From assembly GCF_002776525.5 (NCBI RefSeq), contig NC_045441.1, positions 122,818,275 through 122,882,274 on the forward strand: a DNA stretch of 64,000 nt, given 5' to 3'. The notes under the pieces are model-generated. The model was given only the letters and a program-made list of their open reading frames with translations. It did not search any database and was not told the origin of the DNA. Position numbers and translations under genes: made by a program. The stretch is from Piliocolobus tephrosceles (taxonomy: Eukaryota; Chordata; Mammalia; Primates; Cercopithecidae). Below are positions 44,025-54,915 of this stretch, piece by piece. Every line of letters starts with the position of its first letter. Position 1 is the stretch's first letter.

Positions 44025-44180
44025 TATAGTAAGTATTTGTTTATTTTCTAGACAGGGAAATTGAGGCACTGAGAACATAAGTGGATAGACAAATAAGTTA
44101 TGGACACTGCTGGGAAGCATTAGCTAATGTTTATTGAGCCCTTGTGGAGTGTAATACTTTCCTAAGCCCTGTGTAGTGTA
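44025..44180 (-). mobile_element. Two MIR scraps
   Basis: AGACAGGGAAATTGAGGCACTGAG at about 44052 is one reversed MIR. TAATGTTTATTGAGCCCTTGTGG at about 44112 is the start of another, since the two are in the wrong order for a single copy. Confidence 0.5.
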
Positions 44181-44382
44181 TTTGGTTTCTAGTTTTCCAC
44201 CTTGTACTTGATGGAAGTATTCCATGGATCTTCTTGGTTTGAATTTACTCTTTTGTCTTCATAGAAGGTTATTGTTTTGTTGTTGCACATTTCACAATTA
44301 CATTTGCATTTTCTTCAAACATTTTGTTTTTTTATCTTTGCTATGCAAGACTTAATAACAGGAATTTTCGCTGTATTTCCAG

Positions 44383-44461
44383 GCTCACTCACTTAGTTTC
44401 AGAACTTCAAATTGTTCCAACAGATACTCAGTTGTTGGAACTCCAACAACTAGTGTGTTTG
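44383..44461 (+). CDS. Candidate internal coding exon 2 (79 nt), phase-compatible with exon 1
   Basis: The acceptor is a pyrimidine-rich run ending TTTCCAG at 44382 and the donor is G|GTAAGAACT at 44461/44462. One leading base completes the AG codon left by exon 1 (giving Arg). After it, 26 codons run open to the donor, reading LTHLVSELQIV, then PTDTQLLELQQLVCL, which looks like an amphipathic helical stretch. The +1 frame from base 44383 is also open, whereas the remaining frame stops at once, so the frame choice depends on direct splicing from exon 1. No repeat family is recognisable. The flanking MIR pieces lie upstream at about 44030-44180. If exon 1 and this exon are adjacent, the intron between them is about 37.9 kb; a further exon inside cannot be excluded. 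Confidence 0.6.
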
Positions 44462-46829
44462 GTAAGAACTCTTACGTAAATAGCCTTTACAATCAAATAC
44501 ACAAAATATAGACTGTACGGTCAAAAACTTTTTGCTGTTTTCCCACAAAGTTACCTGAATTTGTCTGCTGTTCTTTTTTTCTTTCTAATTGTCTCATCTG
44601 CTGCCTGTCCTAAGATTTAGGATGTTTTTACCTTAATAGCCATATCATGTTTTTATCATGTCTCTCCTTCATGCTCTACAAACAGATATAAAGTGACTCA
44701 GTGTTAAAACCTGATGCGCTACAGAAGCACTGTATGGTTTATAATCAGAATGGTTTTTTATGTCAAGGGAAGTGCAATGAATATAGGCAAGGAAGTAAAA
44801 CCATTAAATGTATGAATGGAAAATATTTTATAACAAGGCCTTATTTTTCTCATAAATGTATTCCAGAAATGCGTAACTTTAATAAAAATGTATACATAGA
44901 GAATATTCCGTGGTCATCTTTAGGTCGTGTTCACAGTCATTTGCCTAATCGCCTGTTTTCTGAAGCTTTTCTATAAGCAGGGCACCCCATTATAATCATA
45001 ACAATATAGTTTTTTATTTGTAAATAGATTTTAGTTCATACATCTGGTTCACTTGTAAGTCAGTTGTTTGAAATTCAAAATGCATTTTCTCATAGACATA
45101 ATCTTATGTTATCTTGATTGGTGCAACCCTCTGCAACACAGGTTTATCCATAATGTATTTCTAGTATCTTATTGTGGCTTTCTGAAATTTAACTAAAGTG
45201 TTAAGCATGTGTCCTGGGAATGGATTTAGAGTTTGACTTGAGATTCTAGGAGCACATTTCTTCCTACTGAATGCTGTGCATGGGATCACAAGCTTATGCA
45301 ATGTTAGGACATGGTCAACAGAGGGGACGTTAAAGCTTATTAGTCTGCCTTCCTTTGTTTTGAGAATGAGAACATCACCTCCAACATTCCCAACTTATGG
45401 TTCCGAGGGCCTGGGCTAGAGGTGCCTTTCTGGAGAGAGTTAGGTGGTGAGGGCAGCCTCCAGGGGTCACTGGTATAAGAGGCAGGATGTGGCCTGGGTC
45501 AGGTAACAGCTTTGGAGTGAGGCATGGAAAGGGAAGGAGGTGATGGGGGTCTGAGGATAGGAGTGAATATGTGGGCCCCTTTTGTTATGCATAACAGATT
45601 GTTCTCCCTATTTTATTTATTTTTTTGCCTGTCACTTCATACTCCATTCTATTTACTTCCCTTCCTAGTTAGTAAGGCCTGTTGGGTGAACTCCCCCTTT
45701 TTGGCAAAAAGACATTTACCTTTCTCTTCCCCATTGCCACTACCAGCACACCAACACAGATTTTCCCCCTCACTCAGGGAGGCCATGACTGGAGGGAGGG
45801 ATAAGAAGCCAAATCGAGCTGTCTTTGGTGGATGCAGCGTCTGCAGTGGTGACAGGAGGAGCAGCGGGATGTTTCCGTCAGTTGTAAGGAAAAGGAGCTC
45901 CTATGGCCTGGCTGGCATGTGCAGCGGATGAGGCTGCCTCAATGCAGGGTGAGATCCACATGTCACACGGTGGGGGAAGCCATTGCTGAGGTGGGGAGGG
46001 TAAACAATGCTAGCTCTGTGGCCAGGCCAGGACACCTGTGTGCGTGTGGGGAAGACAGTTGAAGAGAGTGCTCAGTACCTTTCTTTGGAATCAGAATTTC
46101 TGATTTAGTGGCAAATCATGGAAAGTTTAGAATGGAAACTTTTTAATTTTAGAAACCAATTAAGTAATGTTCAAACACAGCAGTGAATAAAGAACTATGT
46201 TCGCCAAATGCCTGACTGTGTTTAACACATGAGAAAATATGTCTCTTGACCCTGAATCTTCTAAATATGCACCGTTTTCAAAGACAGGAAGTTGCAGTAA
46301 AGTGCATTTGTGTGTATTTGGGGTAAGAGAGGGTGTTTGGAAAGAGAGGGAAGCTAGATGGGCTGAAACATGAGATGAATTCCTTCAGAACCCCTTCCAC
46401 TCCCATAAAGCTTCTAGAATGGCGTCGGAGATGACATTCCCATTTCTGAGGAACACTTACAAGGACACTAAGGAGTGTTGTTTCCCTTATTATATTTTTA
46501 TATCAAAACATTGCCATAGTTATTTTCTTTACCTAATCTGGCACTGTAGCTGTGATTTGGCGGGGGGTGGGGTATCAGGAAGTTCATTTTCTTTTTAAAA
46601 TTGAAGTTTTTAATGAACTTTTGGTAGATTTCCTGAAGGTTAGTCATTTCAACTTTTGGTATTACAAAGTCATGATTAGTTTTCATGTTGAACATTAAGA
46701 TTACAAATAACTGCTGTCGGGAGGGTGTTTCTTTGTGAATTTAAAGTGTCTCGTTTAAAGATTGGTGCGTACATTGCTAATGTACCCTCAGTAGCTATTT
46801 TAACTTATCTCAGATTGCAGAGTCTTTGG
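44462..46829. other. 2.4 kb downstream of exon candidate 2, mostly unique
   Basis: The donor of exon candidate 2 opens this stretch. A 91-codon plus frame at 44701-44976 has no splice sites. The segment 45400-46060 is GC-richer with a 135-codon frame (45524-45931) of low-complexity character. No repeat was named. Confidence 0.35.
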
Positions 46830-47010
46830 GGTGGTACTTGCGTTAAAATTCTAGCCATGCAGCTTTGTGACTTAGGGCGAGTTCTTTAATCATCTGAACT
46901 TGTTTCCTCACCTGTACGATGGAGCAAATACTACCTAGCTCACCGTTCTGTTCAAGTGTCAACTCAAATGATATGTGAAAGATTCTGGCATTTGCTAGCT
47001 GCCCAGCCAG
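46830..47010 (+). mobile_element. MIR SINE
   Basis: AGCTTTGTGACTTAGGGCGAG, CTGAACTTGTTTCCTCACCTG and GATGGAGCAAATACTACCTAGCTC follow MIR sense order. Confidence 0.8.
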
Positions 47011-47419
47011 TGCATGATTTGTTTCAGTTTGATTCCATGTGTGACTGCATGCTCTTCGACTATTGCTAATGAGCAGGCAGAGAAACAGCAGCAGTACAGT
47101 CTGGCTGCAGGGCGTCTGTTGAGCCACCAAACATTGAGGGGCAGCCTGGAAGACTACTTTGCCTCTTTGTCAGGGGCATGAGCCTCCAGAGACTCTTTCC
47201 TAGATGCCCTCCTTGTGTTTCTTCTTCTTCACTGTGTAACATGTTATCCTGGGAATCTCTCCTGAATGTTTGTTTGTGTCTATATCTCTATCTTTTCTAT
47301 GACAGTATTTGCCTGACTGAGGTAATCCCAACTGGAGGACTGAGAGAACAGATTTGGAGAACATTCTTATAACATGCTGTTCGAGCATTTACCACCATGA
47401 TGTAATAAGTGTTTGTATT

Positions 47420-48600
47420 TAACAGTATTTATTTAGCTCCTGTTATGTATCAAGTAATGAAAAAAAACCTGCTTTCGTGGAGTGTACATTCTAATGGGAA
47501 GGGCAGACAATAAGCAAATGTCAAATGCCTCAGGTGTGTTAAGTACTGTGAAGAAAAATGAAGCAGGCTTAGGAGGAGTCAGATAGGAAGCTGCTTGCCA
47601 TAGGGTGCTCAGGGCGCATGGTCAAGCAAAGACTTCAGTGAATTCAGGGAACAAACCCTGAGATACCTGGGAGAGATGCATTCCTAGTGGAGGACAAAAG
47701 CCCCGAGACCCGTACACCTGAAGACAAGCGAGCAACGAAGGGAGTGTGTCAAAGATGACATCAGAGAGATGCTAGCACAAGATTATGAAAGGTCATTTAG
47801 ATGGTAAGAAGGACTTTGAATTTTATCCAGAGTGAGATGGGGAGCTATTGGAGAGTTTTGACTAGAGGGCTGTCATAATCTGCTTTCACCTCTTTAAAGG
47901 ACAGATTTGGGCCAGACACGGTGGCTCATGTCTGTAATCACAGCACTTTGGGAGGCCGAGGCGGGCGGATCACTTGAGGTCAGGAGTTCAAGACTAGCCT
48001 GACCAACATGGCGAAACCCCATCTCTACTAAAAAATACAAAAATTAGCTGGGCGTGGTGGGGGTGCCTGTAATCCCAGTTACTTGGGAGACGGAGGCAGG
48101 AGAATCACTTGAACCGGGGAGTCAGAGGTTGTAGTGAGCCAAGGGCACGCCACAGCACTCCAGCCTAGGCAATAGAGCAAGACTCCATCTTAAATAAATA
48201 AATAAATAAATAGGATGGATTTGGCTGCCATATGAAGAATATGCTGTAGGGGAATAATAGTAACAGAGAGCAGAAAACCATTGTAATAATTAATGGTAAG
48301 AGATGGTAACAGTGGAGGGGATAAGTGGTCACATTCTGGATGAAGTGTGAAGATTTGCCAATTGGTTTAATGTGCACGTAAGAAAAAGAGGAGTCAAGCA
48401 TATTGCAAAGGTTTTTCACTTAAGTAACAGCACAATGGAAATGTAATTTCAGAAGACCGTAGGAAGACTACAGGAAGAAGCTACATGGATAGTAAGATTG
48501 TGAGTTTGGTTTGGGACATGCTAAATTTGATGTATCTATCAGATAGTCAAGTGTATATGTTGAGTAGCTAGTTGAAATACATGACACTAAAGTTCGGAAA
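47420..48600 (-). mobile_element. L2 LINE 3' end, split by an Alu
   Basis: The left part includes TATTTATTTAGCTCCTGTTATG, GTGGAGTGTACATTCTAATGGG and GATGGGGAGCTATTGGAGAG. After the Alu it continues ATTTGGCTGCCATATGAAG, GTGGTCACATTCTGGATG, GAGGAGTCAAGCATATTGC and TTGGGACATGCTAAATTTG. The order is a continuous reversed L2. Confidence 0.85.
47910..48212 (+). mobile_element. AluS-type SINE with (TAAA)n tail, inserted in the L2
   Basis: It starts GGCCAGACACGGTGGCTCAT and ends TTAAATAAATAAATAAATAAAT. AGGACAGATTT before it and AGGATGGATTT after it are a diverged target-site duplication. Confidence 0.94.
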
Positions 48601-48612
48601 TGAGAACTAGAC

Positions 48613-48810
48613 TAGCACTGTCCAAAAGAACTTTCTACCGTGATAGAAATGTTTTATATCTTCACTGTTCAATATAATAGCCACTAGTATGTGTGGATAT
48701 TGAGCACTTAAAATGTACCTAGTACAACTGAGAAATCGATTGTTTATCTTATTTAATCTTAATTAAAGCTTAAATAGTCATATATGTGTAGTGGTTACTT
48801 ATTGCTTGGC
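48613..48810 (+). mobile_element. hAT-Charlie type non-autonomous DNA transposon
   Basis: AGCACTGTCCAAAAGAACTTTC, ATAGCCACTAGTATGTGTGG, TTGAGCACTTAAAATG and an AT-rich palindromic end are the landmarks of a common MER-type hAT element. The exact name is uncertain. Confidence 0.65.
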
Positions 48811-51800
48811 ATGGAAGACTATGGATATAAACTTGAAAGCCATCAACATTCCAGTGTTTTGTAAGGTCATGAGACTGGGTAAGTCCACCTGGGGGAAGCA
48901 TAGGTAAAGAAGAAAAGACATCTGAGGACTGAGATCTCCAGTGTAGAGGTTAGGAAAATGCAAAGCTACCAGCAAAAGGTATTCAGAAAGCAATAGATGA
49001 TGAGGAAGGGGAAGACCAAAAGGGAAATCAGTTTCCAAGAAGCCAAGTGAAGACAGTGTTTTAATGAGAATAATCAAATGTATAAATGCTGTTGATCTGT
49101 TCATCACCTTCATTATAGAGCAAGTCATGTAAGGATTTATCTCTTTGAAACCCATTCTTATCCCAGGCCCTAGCAAATAGTTACTGCTTTCTAATCACTT
49201 CTAAAATGAACAATGCTGAACAAATTAATGGCTTACTCGATTAGCCTTTAAAACTTTTTTTTCAGGAAATATGCTCTCTTCTTTGAGGTCAAAGCACTGC
49301 CATCTTATAACTGCCACCTGTTGGAAATCCCAAATTCTGTTTATGACCTCTTACTCATCAGCCACCCACCATCACCTCTCCCGAGTTCTTCCAGGGCTTA
49401 TTTTAGAGGAGCTGGATTGGAGATAGCCTCAGGATTTCTTATTTCAGCAGTTAAGTTTAAAGAACCAAACATCTGCCTAACCCTGGACTTTTCCTTTCTC
49501 CATCCTTGCTTTGTCTTGAAGTACTCTAACAAGCCTTCATTTGGAATTTCTCCTGCATGACCCAACCTCTGGTTGTATTCTGTGCACCTGGATCGCCTTA
49601 GCTTCCATTTTGTATTTGATATACTGTTTTCCTGTGCTCTCTGAGCTATTACATTGGCATGGAGATAAATCTGAAAAACAAGAAGACAACACACATGCTT
49701 TTTTTCCTTGCCACTTTTTAATATGTTGATTATAGGTCTTGTGGGAATTCTGTTAAGTATGTTTTTCAATAATTACTATGGCACTCTGTTACTTATTTTT
49801 CTTGTTCCTTATGTCTGTGTTGTACCAGCTCATAATACTAAATAAATACTGTAATTGACACAGAACATGCATCCTCATTCCTGTTGTTAAAGCCACTCAC
49901 AGTCCTGTAGGAAGTGTTGGTACAGCACTGTATGAGGAAGAGCAGATGCTAGGGTTGTATGGTGCCCTATTCTTAAGACCCACTGTGACTTTCTATAGTG
50001 GAGTTCAAGTAAGGCAAGGAATTTGCGTCACTCTCAAACCCTCCAGATTTTAAACCTGCCAAGGAAAAAATGCAGAGCTGGAGCTTGCCTTGAATGATTA
50101 AAAGTCACATGAGGAATGCGGAAAGAAAATCCCAAAGGAGTGATGGCTAGAAAGTATTTTATAGTCAAAAGCTATACCAAAAGCAATTGCTCGAAACCCT
50201 AGAAACCACAAATGGAAATGAGAGTGGATTATATATAGTACAAAAGACAGATACAGACACATTCCCCACCCAATGGGCTTTACTATAAAATAACAAGCCA
50301 ATTAAGACAAAATGCACAGTAATTAGGAACATCTTAGAAGAGGTCAGGGTTGCTGGATTTTTAAATACATTCATATACTTAATTTATTTGAAATTCTATC
50401 AGGATAATTACATTATTTTAAGGTTTGAATTTTTGCAATTCAGATATATAAACATGATAGATTACTAAATGAGTTTTGTTGTGTTTAACCTCATGATTCA
50501 CTTATATGCCGATAATGTGCCTTGCCTATTATGTTTGCTTTGTAACGTTTCTTGTGTTACTCCAACTGCCTCCCTTTATTGCTGCCATATTACAATGAAT
50601 GTTTTCTGCATATTTATGAAGAGCCTATTAGCAGCACAGGCTTGATTTAAAGAACTTCTCCGGTTTATGAATACAGTTCATCTCTTGTGAATGAATTTAG
50701 CACTTTAACGCTATTTATTTACTCCACAGCATAAAATGTACTATAATAAATAATAGGTCCCTTGGGCCTATGGTGAAACTCACTGATCATCCTCTCAGCA
50801 GGAAGATGAACACAACCTGAGTGGAGAAGTAACGATCAAAATTCACCATGCTCGCTGGGATGTCATTTATGTACCTGAATCTAATAAAGGCAGAATTACA
50901 GTGTTTGACATCGTGCTCACTACTAGCATCTGAATTCAGTGAGACTCAGGGAGGGAGGAGACTGAGTCACATGAGCAACATCTGAGAAGGTGATACCAAC
51001 TCTAAATCGGCAATTCAAATAAGAAAGTGTTCTTCAAAAGTATATAATGCTTAATTTCTTATGCTAAATACGCAGTTAGTGTTTTCCACTTTCTTCATCC
51101 TTGGAAAACCCTTAGTTTTGGGGAGTTGTGTTTTTGATGGGGGCGGTGGGAGAGGGCAGGGGATTGCTTCAAAATCTCTTCTCTGTCAATTCCATTTGGA
51201 ATTTTCAAGGCGACCCCAGCTGTCAGCTATCCATAAATGCAATATCTACAAGCCAGAATGTCTGTGTGGCGTTTGGTCCGAGGGCCATTCTGTTTTATGG
51301 TTGAAGTCTAGAAAGAGTCAATATATGAATGTTCAAAAGTCTTTCTAGATCAACGTATGCCTGATTATATTCTAAGATTATTTGGTTTATTTTTGTATTG
51401 TCTTTGTTTTTATTTGATATGATTTGCTTTTCTAGACATTTGTTCCTTTAAATAAATGGTCACAAATTTGAATACCTAAAATTTGAAACCAGGTAGGATG
51501 TTATAGAAACAGTATAGGCCATAGTTCTGTATCAGGGAAGAATTGACTTTATTCTGGAAGATTTTGAGGTCTGATTTACTAGTTGTCTACTTCTATGTGG
51601 ACAAATCATTCCACTTTGTAGATTATTTGATTTAGAGCAGACTGCATTCCTGATGGCTCTGCCAAGATGAATTAGCCCCTCAGTACATCTCCAGATAATG
51701 GTGTAGGAGTGAGGAACCATATACTGTATCCTTCTAAAGTGAGGCTTCAAAAAGCACAATCTTGATTTGGGTAGCTGGGAGTTGTTCCTTTGTTGGACAG

Positions 51801-52089
51801 CTTTAATTATTAAATTGGGATGAAAAATGCCTTCTTATAATTTTTAATACTAATTTATTCAACCTCAAAATTCCCAGTGTACTCTTTGGTTCTCTTCTCA
51901 GGCAAATGTTAGTTTCTGCCTTGTGTATTATTTATGCTTATACTATGAATAAAGGATGTCTCATCTCTATGTGGCAACGTCATCTGCTTCATGAGCTGAC
52001 AGTTTTGAAGAGGAACACGAGATAGTCAGATCTGTTCATGCAAACTCGGTGAGTCAAGCAGGTGGTCACAAAATTAATGGCATGAGAGT
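48811..52089. other. 3.3 kb mostly unique DNA
   Basis: No repeat or convincing exon was found. An open stretch after an acceptor-like CTTTTTTTTCAG at 49265 runs to 49560 but has no donor. The stretches 50400-50780 and 51160-51345 have an enhancer-like non-repetitive texture (see findings). Confidence 0.4.
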
Positions 52090-52260
52090 TGCAGTCATTC
52101 ATTCATTCATTCAAAAAATATTTATGGAGTCCCTGTTATGTATCAGGCACTGTTCTAGATACTAGGTGGTACTCATCCTCTGTATCTTCCTTTTATTTCT
52201 AGACCATATAGTGTATGAGAACAGGGTTTTTGTCTGATCACCTTTTACCTTCTATTTCAC
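52090..52260 (-). mobile_element. L2 LINE 3'-end fragment
   Basis: (ATTC)4 followed by AAAAAATATTTATGGAGTCCCTGTTATG and CAGGCACTGTTCTAG. A sense-orientation L2-like AGAACAGGGTTTTTGTCTG follows at about 52219, perhaps a second piece. Confidence 0.75.
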
Positions 52261-52918
52261 CCTACAAAGTACATTACATTTAGAATGGACTCAAAATTTT
52301 ATTTTAAACAAGTAAAATACGAAGTATGCCTGTTTTGTTTTAGCTGCAACTGCTGGAATGGGACCAACTATGCCTGTTTTGAAGAGCAACATAGAGTAGT
52401 TCTGATCACTTTATGACGGCCATTAAATATTTCAATCACATTAGCCTCCAGTCTAGATTGAGTACCAGCAGTTCTTCTTCTGAATAGTTTGACTGCCCTT
52501 CTGTGAGTCTTTTCTAGTTGACTCTTGTCTCTTTTCATGTGTAGGAACCAGGATTGAAGACAGTAATTGTGAGAGGAGCTAGCATATACAAAGTGGAAGG
52601 GAGGATGTTATACTTCTGTGGTTTAGTAATTTCCCATAAGATGTTTTATTAGCTAGCACCCTATTCTTTTTTCCCCAAGGCAGTCTTTTCTCTCTTTAAT
52701 GAAGTAAATAAATTAATTAGTAGGATATCCATGTGGTATCTATCTGTGTATACCCTTGAGCTATTTATTTTCCTATTTTTCTGGTCATTTTCACTAGTTA
52801 AAAGTCTGTTCCTAAATCTCTTATTCACAGTAGGAGGTTCTTATGTATATTATAGAAAACTATTCAAAAAGTTATATTCATTTATTCAAAAAATAAATTA
52901 TTGGGGGGTATGTAGTAA

Positions 52919-52921
<3 letters not shown>

Positions 52922-52955
<34 letters not shown>
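52922..52955. repeat. (TG)n microsatellite, about 16-17 units
   Basis: An uninterrupted TG run. The C-V repeat in the 123-codon frame at 52731-53102 comes from it, so that frame is not taken as a gene. Confidence 0.95.
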
Positions 52956-52956
<1 letters not shown>

Positions 52957-53327
52957 TTGAGAACAAAGTGATGAATCACCGAGGCTTTGGAGTTCTTGCC
53001 TCCTTTATTCTGACAGTCATTCTTATTTATGCTGATAACATCTGTCTTATCCTTATAAGATATTATTCTGTTTTATTTGAGCTCCCTGTTGCATATACAT
53101 GAGAAAAAAACTTTGTGGTTTAGTAATTCTTAGTGTCTCCCTTGTCTCTCATTTTTTGAGTTTTAGAAAAAAAGAACAGAAGATTCTTGTTAACATCTTT
53201 GTTACTGTTAAGATGTATTGTTGTTTCTAGGAACAAATGACAAATCCCATGTCTTTGTCATTCTGTAAGGCTTCTACCAAATCCATGGGTCAAAGTGCCG
53301 TATGCAGGTGATTTACTGTGCTTGGTT

Positions 53328-53415
53328 TGTTCCATGATTTCATCTTTAGACACTTCCATCTTTGTCAAGGCCATGCTAATCTCACCACCGGGAATGTATA
53401 CTAGAATTTCTCAAA
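53328..53415 (-). pseudogene. Possible degenerate U6 snRNA relic
   Basis: GGCCATGCTAATCT (about 53370-53383) equals the reverse complement of the conserved U6 AGATTAGCATGGCC. The flanking CATCTTTGTCAA and ACACTTCCAT weakly follow the U6 3' half in the expected order. The 5' half is hardly recognisable and no U6 promoter elements are seen. Confidence 0.4.
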
Positions 53416-54599
53416 TGTCAAATATATTGTGTACACTTAAAAAAAAAGATTGTCATCTGAGTTATCAATCATAAAAGTAAAATTCTATAGCTTCAGTTTG
53501 CAATTACAAGCTTGTGTCTTAAAGTTTCTTTTGCTCCGATTTTTAATTTGGCTTTTTCTTCCTTTATACATTTCAGCTTCCTTCTTTCTCTAGTTTAATT
53601 TCACAAATATTTCTTAAATGTTGGCTATGTGCAAAGAATTGTTTTAAGCACTGTAATAGTTACAAAGATAAGTAAAAGCTAATTTCTACTTTCTCCTACC
53701 CCAAAGCCACCCAGACCTGCTAATCAATCTTAAATCCTTCTCTTTCTGCTAAATAGCATTAGAAGACATCACTTTGATGCCTTTTTTTTGTATTAGTTGT
53801 AACTGAAGGATTTTTTTCTTATGTTTTAAGTGGTTATTATTGGTAGATATATTTGAGAGACCGTACATCACATAGTGAATTAGGATGTTTATTGAATGTC
53901 CTATAATGTGTTCAACATTGTACTGTTGTTAAAAAGCCTCATTATAATTGTACTGCAAAACTTGCAATTTTTAGTGTCTTCATTGCCTCCTGTATTTGTT
54001 GAAATCAATAATAACCTTTTAAAAAGTATGAACTTTATGATATGTAAATTATATCTCAGTAAAGCTGCTATGTAAAAAAGAATAACCTAAAATATCTAAA
54101 TTATATTGTTGTGTGTTAAAACACAAATAGCCTTCTCTCATTAGATTTAACCCCACATGTAACAAATTTGCTGGGGCATTTTGCAGCACCATAGATTGAC
54201 TGCTTTATTCCACATACTACAGTTCTAAAACATGGGGAAATCTTAGTTAACTAATTGAAATAGTCATTTGGATAAGAACTTGAGCATGGTTCAATAATTC
54301 TCAGTTTCCCACTTTGCTTGCAGAACACAATGTGGGTGTGGAATTACGCTCTTCACAGCGTGTTGCACTATGTGTTCACTCACAGAGAGATAGTTTAAAG
54401 CACTTCCAACTGTTTCCCTCATGCTGACCCCTTTCTTACGGTCATGAATTTCTCAAGGTTATGTTTATTTTGAAATTATTTTCCTGGAGGTCATAAATTT
54501 AGCCACACACCTGGTTGGTTTCATTCTCCTTTTGATGTTTTCCCCTTTGAAATTTCCACATTGTGTCACCAAGCAAGCTCTTGATTGCTCCCACCCTCT
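53416..54599. other. Unique AT-rich DNA, possible L2 scrap
   Basis: ACAAATATTTCTTAAATGTTGGCTATGTGC near 53604 resembles an L2/MIR end. Nothing else was recognised. Confidence 0.35.

Positions 54600-54915
<316 letters not shown>

Noticed and set aside
44701..44976. 91-codon plus-strand frame near exon candidate 2
   Set aside because: It lies in the intron after the donor at 44462, without splice sites or recognised domains. It looked protein-like (several Cys and His) but no zinc-finger spacing is present.
49266..49560. Acceptor-like CTTTTTTTTCAG followed by about 98 open codons
   Set aside because: No donor is present, the stop is genuine, amino-acid composition is unremarkable, and it does not follow the phase 0 end of exon candidate 2.
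52731..53102. 123-codon hydrophobic frame as a small membrane protein
   Set aside because: It runs through a (TG)n microsatellite encoding Cys-Val repeats in AT-rich DNA, so the hydrophobicity is a composition effect.
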